This document shows positions 58,581-64,000 of a stretch of 64,000 nt of DNA, piece after piece. The notes below the pieces were generated by a model. That model was not told where the DNA came from and did no database searches. It saw only the letters and a list, made by a program, of their open reading frames with translations. This DNA is from an uncultured Bacteroidales bacterium (GTDB taxonomy: Bacteria; Bacteroidota; Bacteroidia; Bacteroidales; Bacteroidaceae): the NCBI GenBank assembly GCA_902799355.1, contig CADCAG010000009.1:39960-103959 (forward strand). The letters are read 5' to 3'. Every line of letters begins with the position of its first letter. Positions within the stretch are counted from its first letter, which is position 1. The translations under genes and the position numbers were made by a program.

Positions 58581-60884
58581 ATGAGAAAGCTATTCGTTAT
58601 TGGCCTGACGGCCATTGCTTTAACAGCAAGTGCACAGACAAAGCGCATCGAGACCTTCCCTATTAGTAGTGTCAGACTGACTGATAGCCAGTTCCTTCGT
58701 AACCAACAGGCTGACATCCACTACCTCTTGGCACTGGATGCCGACCGACTGTTGGCACCCTACCTGAAAGGTGCAGGCTTGACGCCCAAGGCCGACAACT
58801 ACTCCAACTGGGAGAATACGGGTCTGGACGGCCACATCGGCGGTCACTATGTGTCGGCACTGAGCTATATGGTGGCTGCCACAGGAAACCAGGAAATCAG
58901 TGCCCGCCTGGACTATGTGCTCAGCGAGCTGAAGCGTTGTCAGGATGCCCGTCAGGACGGTTATGTGAGTGGCGTGCCCAACCCCAACGAGATATGGGGA
59001 CAGATAGCCAAGGGCGACATCCGTGCCAACTCCTTCGGACTGAACAACCGCTGGGTACCGCTTTATAATATCCACAAGATCTATGCCGGACTGCGCGACG
59101 CCTACCTCATCGCAGGTCGTCAGCAGGCCAAGGAGATGCTCGTCAAGTTGACCGACTGGATGGTCAACGAGGTTAGCAAGCTGAGCGACGAGCAGATTCA
59201 GCAGATGCTCATCAGTGAGCACGGCGGACTCAACGAGTCGTTTGCCGACGTTGCTGAGCTCACGGGCGACAAGAAGTACCTCAAGCTGGCGCACCAGTTC
59301 AGCGACCAGCGCATCCTGCAGCCTCTGCTGAAGGGTGAGGACAAGCTGACGGGTAAGCACGCCAATACACAGATTCCAAAGATTATCGGTTACAAGCGTA
59401 TTGCCGACTTGGAAGGTCGTGGCGACTGGGACCGTGCTGTCAAATTCTTCTGGGACGTGGTAGTCAACCATCGCAGCGTCAGCATCGGTGGCAACTCCGA
59501 GCGCGAGCACTTCAACCCCACAGACAACTTCACCAGTCTGCTGGCATCAGAGCAGGGTCCTGAGAGCTGTAACACCTATAACATGCTGCGACTGAGCAAG
59601 ATGCTCTATCAGACCACTGCCGATACCCACTATATCGACTACTACGAGCGTGCCCTCTACAACCATATCCTCTCGACGATGAACCCCGTACAGGGTGGCT
59701 TCGTCTATTTCACCCCCATGCGTGCCGGTCACTACCGCGTCTATTCGCAGCCGCAGACCAGCATGTGGTGCTGTGTGGGTACAGGTATCGAGAACCCTGG
59801 CCGCTATGGTGAGATGATCTATGCCCACGAGGCTGGCGACCTCATCGTCAACCTCTTCATCCCCTCTACGTTGTCGTGGAACGGCCTGACCGTGAAGCAG
59901 GAGAACCGCTTCCCCCAGGAGGAGGCCACTACCCTCACCCTCGAGATGAAGAAGGCTCGCCAGTTTGCTGTGAAGGTTCGCAAGCCCGCATGGGCCAGCA
60001 CCGTGCAGGTTACTGTCAATGGTGACCCCATCGACTATCGCATCCGCGAGGGCTACCTCATCGTTGACCGTCGCTGGCAGAATGGCGACAAGCTGCGTGT
60101 GGAGATGCCCATGCACCTGACAGCCATGACTACGCCCGACGGTAAGCCGCAGTATTCATTCCTCTATGGTCCCCTCGTGTTGGCTGCCAAGACGGGCACC
60201 GACCGTCAGGACGGACTCTTTGCTGACGACAGCCGTGGTGGACATATCGCCAACGGTCCGAAGGTGCCACAGGCTCAGATGCCTGCCATGATAGGCACTG
60301 CCGAGGAGGTGATGTCACACATCGCTCCCATTGACGGCAAGCCGCTGACCTTCCAACTGAAAGGTCTCACGACTCCCGCCTATGAGGGCATCCAACTGGT
60401 ACCTTTCTACCAGCTCTACGAGTGCCGCTATCAGATTTACTTCCCCCTCTACTCCCAGTCGGAATGGGCAGCCAAGCAGGCTGAGCTGGCAGCTGCCGAG
60501 AAGGCCAATATGGAGATGGAGGCTAAGACCATCGACAAGGTGTTCTGTGGTGAGCAGCAGTCAGAGAGCGACCACTTCTTCAAGTCTACAGGTGCCTGGA
60601 ATGGCTACGACGAAGGCATGCACTGGCGTACCGCCCGCGGCTCTTTCTCTTACCAGCTGAAGGCACAGGGTGCCAACGTGCTACGCCTGAAGGGCTTTGC
60701 CGCCTACGACCGCGTCGTTGTCAGCATCGATGGCACTGTCCTCGACACCGTCCGCCTGGATGGTCAGGGTGTTGCCCTCGTCAACCTGCCCGCCACCCTG
60801 CAGAAGGAGAGCATCACGCTCACCCTCGCTGCCGAGCAGGGCAAGCAGACTCCTCGCATCCACGAGATCCGCCTTTGCAAGTAA
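58581..60884 (+). CDS. Glycoside hydrolase family 127 (beta-L-arabinofuranosidase type)
   Basis: 767 residues with a signal peptide ending SAQ near residue 19. The GH127 (former DUF1680) (alpha/alpha)6 barrel covers about 30-560: GLDGHIGGHYVSALS, GLNNRWVPLYNIHKIYAGLRDA, and the zinc/nucleophile residues recognisable as Glu328 and Cys330 (GPESCNTYNM) and Cys397-Cys398 (SMWCCVGTG), matching the Glu/Cys set known in HypBA1. Beta domains follow, including a C-terminal module (about 655-767, DHFFKSTGAWNGYDEGMHW) like DUF6805. It should release L-arabinofuranose from plant glycans in the periplasm. No SusC/SusD or sensor is beside it. Confidence 0.93.
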   Translation: MRKLFVIGLTAIALTASAQTKRIETFPISSVRLTDSQFLRNQQADIHYLLALDADRLLAPYLKGAGLTPKADNYSNWENTGLDGHIGGHYVSALSYMVAATGNQEISARLDYVLSELKRCQDARQDGYVSGVPNPNEIWGQIAKGDIRANSFGLNNRWVPLYNIHKIYAGLRDAYLIAGRQQAKEMLVKLTDWMVNEVSKLSDEQIQQMLISEHGGLNESFADVAELTGDKKYLKLAHQFSDQRILQPLLKGEDKLTGKHANTQIPKIIGYKRIADLEGRGDWDRAVKFFWDVVVNHRSVSIGGNSEREHFNPTDNFTSLLASEQGPESCNTYNMLRLSKMLYQTTADTHYIDYYERALYNHILSTMNPVQGGFVYFTPMRAGHYRVYSQPQTSMWCCVGTGIENPGRYGEMIYAHEAGDLIVNLFIPSTLSWNGLTVKQENRFPQEEATTLTLEMKKARQFAVKVRKPAWASTVQVTVNGDPIDYRIREGYLIVDRRWQNGDKLRVEMPMHLTAMTTPDGKPQYSFLYGPLVLAAKTGTDRQDGLFADDSRGGHIANGPKVPQAQMPAMIGTAEEVMSHIAPIDGKPLTFQLKGLTTPAYEGIQLVPFYQLYECRYQIYFPLYSQSEWAAKQAELAAAEKANMEMEAKTIDKVFCGEQQSESDHFFKSTGAWNGYDEGMHWRTARGSFSYQLKAQGANVLRLKGFAAYDRVVVSIDGTVLDTVRLDGQGVALVNLPATLQKESITLTLAAEQGKQTPRIHEIRLCK

Positions 60885-61118
60885 TTATTGCGAAGTTGTA
60901 AAATCCGGGTCGAAGTGACTGTGGTATTCGAGGCACAACTTTTTATAATATTCGTGCGTAGCTTCGCTGGTCGTGTCTGCTCGGATGATTTCATAATAGT
61001 AGTGTGAGAGTCCGGGCTCTAACCCCGTCTCTGTATAGATGACGTTGTAGAGCGAGTCGCCCAGTACAGGTCGGCAGACTTCCTCAGGATTTGCTGCATA
61101 GTAATTCCTGTACAACAC
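60885..61118 (-). CDS. Small open frame, possibly the 3' remnant of a larger gene
   Basis: 77 codons with a GTG start at 61118; the frame is open back to a TAA at 61131. The residues (GLEPGLSHYYYEIIRADTT, EYYKKLCLEYHSHFDPDF) look like real protein composition, but there is no promoter, no typical start, and the 5' end sits inside a hairpin. It could be the C-terminal end of a deleted gene, or a chance frame. No family is recognised. Confidence 0.35.
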   Translation of the reverse strand: MLYRNYYAANPEEVCRPVLGDSLYNVIYTETGLEPGLSHYYYEIIRADTTSEATHEYYKKLCLEYHSHFDPDFTTSQ

Positions 61119-61133
61119 TTTGGAGTGTTTTTA
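61114..61133 (+). terminator. Possible terminator on the plus strand
   Basis: A 6-bp stem AACACT/AGTGTT with loop TTGG is followed by TTTATT, 230 bases after the GH127 stop. It could end the GH127 transcript. Confidence 0.5.
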
Positions 61134-61193
61134 TTCGTTTATTAGTTCATTTTGTCGTAACTTTGCAAGCTGAACCATTAGATGATTAATAAA

Positions 61194-61218
61194 AAACGGA
61201 AGCCATCGGCTTCCGTTT
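61194..61218 (-). terminator. Rho-independent terminator of the kelch/LRR gene
   Basis: Minus strand: a perfect 11-bp stem (AAACGGAAGCC pairing with GGCTTCCGTTT, 3-base loop) whose 3' arm runs into TTTTTTATT; 65 bases after the stop at 61283. Confidence 0.85.
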
Positions 61219-61282
61219 CCTGTTTTATTCTTTGACAAAGTGAATCACCCAGATTGCGGATCACTCGGAGCCCCCAATTCTC

Positions 61283-63535
61283 TCACTTAATCACGACCTT
61301 TTTGCCGTTCATGATGTAGATGCCCTTAGTTGGGTTCTCTACGCGACGGCCGTCGAGGGTGTAAGTTATGTTTGTCTTTGTTGATGCACTAACATTGCTG
61401 ATGCCAGTATAATCCATTCCAATGATATGCTGGAAGTCCTTCCAAATGAGTGCGTTCTGATAAGCCTCCAGCGAACCTGTAGGAACATAGAGCTTGCAGC
61501 TTTCCAAAACTTGTGATTCAAAATATGAGCATCCTTCCTCAGTAGCGGGAGGTGTCGTGGCCTGTATGTAGATTGTTTCCAAAGCAGAATTGTCCAAGCC
61601 TTGCTGACCAAGGTAGCGGAGCGTTGCAGGCAGGGTGATAGATTTCATCACCTGACTGCCGAAGATACCGCATGTTTCTATTCTCTCCAGTTTCGAAGGC
61701 AGTTGGATGCTTACCAGATTGCTGCAGCTACCGAAAGCATTTTCCGGGAGTACAGTCACCTTGTCAGTCAGGAAGGTGACGCGCTGGAGTGCTCCTGCCG
61801 ACCAACACTCGTAATTGTGGAGTCTTGTTACCAGCGGACCATAGGTTAGGTCGGTAATTACGCCTGCCCAGGTAAATGGACCGTATTCAGGAGTGAAGTT
61901 TGGATTTGTCAACTCGATGTTGCGCCCCACATAGACCTTAGTGCATTGCTCGCCATCAGACAATGGAGAGATGCTGTTAGCGGCTACGCAGGCCGTCAGT
62001 GGTTGGTCGCTATCCTCAACAGTAAGTTCTCTGACCCCGCTACCAGCGATAATCTGTTCGCCGATATACTCCACCGTAGAAGGAATGGTGAGTTCTCTCA
62101 GCAGATTACAGTAGAGGAAAGCAAAGTTGCCAATCTTCTTGACGGTCTTTGGAATGACAATTGACGAGATACCCAGTTCATAATCTTTCCAGAACGCATA
62201 GTCAGCGATAGCTGTCACGGTGTATCCGTTGACCTTCTCAGGAATGATGATGTCGCCATAATAGCTATTGACCATGGTGCCATGATACTCATCGAGCTGC
62301 GCCCATACCTGTCGCTGGACGACGGTAGCCGTCTTGTCCACCTCATTGTATTCGTACACCAGCAGGTCGGATTCGGGTGTTGTCTGCTCCAAGTAAGGCT
62401 TCACACTGATGACAGTAGTTACGGGGTCGAAGTTGTCGCTCTTGCTTCCACCCGTGAATATGAGGTTGTCAGTAGTAGGCTGCAAGACCCATGTTCCCCA
62501 GTAAAGAGCACCTGGGAAGGGACCGCCATCGAAAGCATACATATAGCCAGTCTCCAGATTGTAGTTGATGACGTTGAGCGAGTGGTTGCCGTCCTCCGTC
62601 TGATAGCCACCGACGATGTAAGCCTCCTTACGAGACTTGTTAACCAGGATACCTGGCGAGTAGTTTATCACGAATTTGCCGCTGGGAGTAGTAGCAGGCA
62701 GCACAGCCTTCTCCGTTACCTGGGCTGTGGCAGCACTGAAGCTCAGCAGGTGGGTTTCATTATCCTTCTTGCCGAGAAGCAGGATATCGCCGTCAGGTGT
62801 GTCGGAGAAGAAATAGTCGCCATGTACGAGTTCGTAACCTTCAAGACCGGTGCCAGTCACCGTCTCTGCAGTTTTATTGTTAGTATCAACCTTCCAAACC
62901 GTTACATCCACGAGTGCACCGTATGGACTCCGACAACCGAACACATAGACGATGCCCCCCCCTGCATTGACCAGGAATGGGTTGTTCAATTGTACCTCCT
63001 TATTGCCGAATGAAGTCCATGAATTGCCGTCCCACAGTTCGAAGGTAGCATCACTTGCGTACCAGTTACCGCTCATCAGCACGTTGTTGCCATCGCCTGT
63101 AGCTATTCCGTTACAGAAAGCTCGCTGGATTTGCATGTTGCCAGTGGAAGAGAAGCTGTTGGTAGTAGGATCATAGACGTCACATACCGTGCTCTGACCG
63201 ACGCCAATTCTAGATGAGAAACCGCCAGCAACAAGCACACGTCCGTCTGGCAGCGTGACACAAGCTGCACCATCGTGCGGGTTACTGATGCTAACAGACT
63301 CCCATGCACCGTTATGTAGGCGTTCGGCAGTCGTTGTCAGATTGAAGTTGGTAGTGTGGCCACCAACTGCGACAATGTCGCCATTGGCCGTAGCAAAGCA
63401 GACATGACCACGACGCGGTGTCTGCATTTCTGGTAAAGACTCATACTGCAGGGGACTAAATGCAACATTGCCTGCCCACGCACTCATTGCTGTCGCAGCG
63501 AGTGTACACATAATAGTAAGTAAATGTTTCTTCAT
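61283..63535 (-). CDS. Secreted kelch-like / BspA-type leucine-rich-repeat protein with T9SS-like tail
   Basis: 750 residues from the ATG at 63535, which opens a signal peptide (ending SAWAGN). Residues about 40-390 show kelch-type beta-propeller repeats (GDIVAVGG, GRVLVAGGFSS, and repeated Asp-Gly turns). A BspA-like LRR_5 region follows (about 470-700, VKKIGNFAFLYCNLLRELTIPSTVEYIGEQ). The tail ends YTLDGRRVENPTKGIYIMNGKKVVIK-like, the short C-terminal pattern seen on many T9SS cargos of Prevotella. It is probably exported by the T9SS encoded at 25989-31965 and stays at the surface or in the medium. It has its own promoter and terminator. Confidence 0.82.
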   Translation of the reverse strand: MKKHLLTIMCTLAATAMSAWAGNVAFSPLQYESLPEMQTPRRGHVCFATANGDIVAVGGHTTNFNLTTTAERLHNGAWESVSISNPHDGAACVTLPDGRVLVAGGFSSRIGVGQSTVCDVYDPTTNSFSSTGNMQIQRAFCNGIATGDGNNVLMSGNWYASDATFELWDGNSWTSFGNKEVQLNNPFLVNAGGGIVYVFGCRSPYGALVDVTVWKVDTNNKTAETVTGTGLEGYELVHGDYFFSDTPDGDILLLGKKDNETHLLSFSAATAQVTEKAVLPATTPSGKFVINYSPGILVNKSRKEAYIVGGYQTEDGNHSLNVINYNLETGYMYAFDGGPFPGALYWGTWVLQPTTDNLIFTGGSKSDNFDPVTTVISVKPYLEQTTPESDLLVYEYNEVDKTATVVQRQVWAQLDEYHGTMVNSYYGDIIIPEKVNGYTVTAIADYAFWKDYELGISSIVIPKTVKKIGNFAFLYCNLLRELTIPSTVEYIGEQIIAGSGVRELTVEDSDQPLTACVAANSISPLSDGEQCTKVYVGRNIELTNPNFTPEYGPFTWAGVITDLTYGPLVTRLHNYECWSAGALQRVTFLTDKVTVLPENAFGSCSNLVSIQLPSKLERIETCGIFGSQVMKSITLPATLRYLGQQGLDNSALETIYIQATTPPATEEGCSYFESQVLESCKLYVPTGSLEAYQNALIWKDFQHIIGMDYTGISNVSASTKTNITYTLDGRRVENPTKGIYIMNGKKVVIK

Positions 63536-63565
63536 AATACTGGTTTTGTAGTTATTATCATGATG

Positions 63566-63573
63566 CAAAGATA
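63566..63573 (-). promoter_or_regulatory. -7 element for the kelch/LRR gene
   Basis: TATCTTTG on the minus strand, 30 bases before the ATG at 63535. Confidence 0.6.
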
Positions 63574-63915
63574 GCAAAAAAATAAGTAAAAACATTATTG
63601 ACAGATGAGATTTTTTCTACTAAAATTGCAAATACTGCTATTATTGCAATTTTAAGACTTCTCAATGTGTCAGGAACCAGGTACATGACACACTCTTCCC
63701 CCACTTTTTATCTTTCCACCTTATTTTATAATCTGTTTTAGAAGAAAATTGGGCGGAACTTTTGAGGTTAAGAGTTTTTGTAGAAATAGTGGTTATTCCT
63801 TGCCGAAAGTGATGTCTTTTTCCGGCTATACTTTATTATAAATTACAGTCCCTCGCAAACTCTGCGTCCTTGTTATTCAGTCGTTAAAAAGTTTTGGGAG
63901 GGTGCACAGGGGGAC
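63574..63915. other. Gene-free stretch between the kelch/LRR promoter and the putative IS end
   Basis: AT-rich, with no convincing frame. It holds an imperfect inverted repeat at 63666-63692 (TGTGTCA facing TGACACA, with ACC/GGT inside) and nothing else I can name. Confidence 0.5.
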
Positions 63916-64000
63916 TGTCCTGAAGTGAACCCCAAAGTTTGGACAGATTAAACACTATTGCCCATATGGAATTGAGTCCGGTACTGTACTGGACTCATTC
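63916..64000 (+). mobile_element. Possible terminus of an insertion sequence
   Basis: The stretch from TGTCCTGAAGTGAACCCC with TTTGGACAG resembles the terminal inverted repeats of IS3/IS150-type elements (TGT..TG.ACCCC..A..TTGGACA). A GAGTCC-GTAC hairpin with 11-bp arms (63974-63996, one mismatch) follows. No transposase is visible because the window ends. Could also be a lone repeat. Confidence 0.4.

Noticed and set aside
61158-61218. Short plus-strand RNA between a TAACTTTG element and a hairpin
   Set aside because: The hairpin has its T-run on the minus strand and ends the kelch/LRR gene; no -33 element was found upstream.

Overview
The window looks like a chromosomal segment from a Bacteroidota member, most likely Prevotella or a close relative. 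The evidence is: genes preceded by the Bacteroidota -7 promoter element TAnnTTTG, almost no Shine-Dalgarno sequences, a porP-gldK-gldL-gldM-gldN type IX secretion cluster, GldH and RicT, a folP-cdaA pair, a GH127 arabinofuranosidase and a BspA-like leucine-rich-repeat protein. GC content is near 50 percent. No rRNA, tRNA, CRISPR array, complete insertion sequence or phage gene was seen.

Layout. 1-2402 (minus): ECF sigma factor, membrane-anchored probable anti-sigma protein and an exported protein cut by the window edge. 2517-6418 (plus): folP, cdaA, pta, ackA. 6483-8686 (minus): sufT-like, lpxH, kdgK. 8760-10641 (plus): Fur-family regulator and alanine/sodium symporter. 10649-14527 (minus): dapB, lepB, a signal-peptidase paralogue lacking its catalytic dyad, WbqC-like protein, DUF3332 lipoprotein. 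14614-22242 (plus): methyltransferase, GNAT-like protein, parE, S41 protease, mannitol-dehydrogenase-family oxidoreductase. 22336-23888 (minus): zeta-toxin-like lipoprotein and FNT channel. 23889-24584: repeat-rich non-coding DNA. 24585-25220: cytidylate-kinase-like protein. 25305-31965 (minus): beta-barrel protein and the T9SS cluster. 32187-33374: class II aldolase with an apparently lost stop. 33276-35866 (minus): DUF4831 and nnr. 35958-39436 (plus): hpt, adk, obg, M23 protein. 39467-43139 (minus): metF, holB, ricT, gldH. 43269-43622: lone receiver. 43615-47200 (minus): acyl-CoA ligase, prfB, a 47-residue membrane protein, CYTH protein. 47295-48365: ArgE-like deacylase. 48337-52888 (minus): dut, TPR protein, DUF4292 lipoprotein, EnvC-like protein. 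53004-54344: dgt. 54337-57493 (minus): two-gene sensor-kinase unit whose first member has lost its phosphoacceptor histidine. 57600-58454 (minus): BASS transporter. 58581-60884: GH127 enzyme. 61283-63535 (minus): kelch/LRR protein with a T9SS-like tail. The last 85 bases may be the end of an insertion sequence.

Most of the content is housekeeping: folate and one-carbon metabolism, acetate production, lipid A, lysine and arginine synthesis, nucleotide hygiene, c-di-AMP and protein secretion. The unusual material is: (i) short tandem arrays of 7-9 bp units that fill many intercistronic spacers and enclose or abut stop codons; (ii) a REPIN-like inverted pair of palindromes, half of it translated inside parE; (iii) a lipoprotein with a zeta-toxin-like P-loop domain and a surface-export-like signal; (iv) a pseudo-histidine kinase overlapping an intact one; (v) a catalytically dead signal peptidase paralogue; (vi) a glycine-rich insert in GldL; (vii) a lost stop codon in the aldolase; and (viii) a 0.35 kb intergenic repeat region with a perfect 20-bp palindrome.
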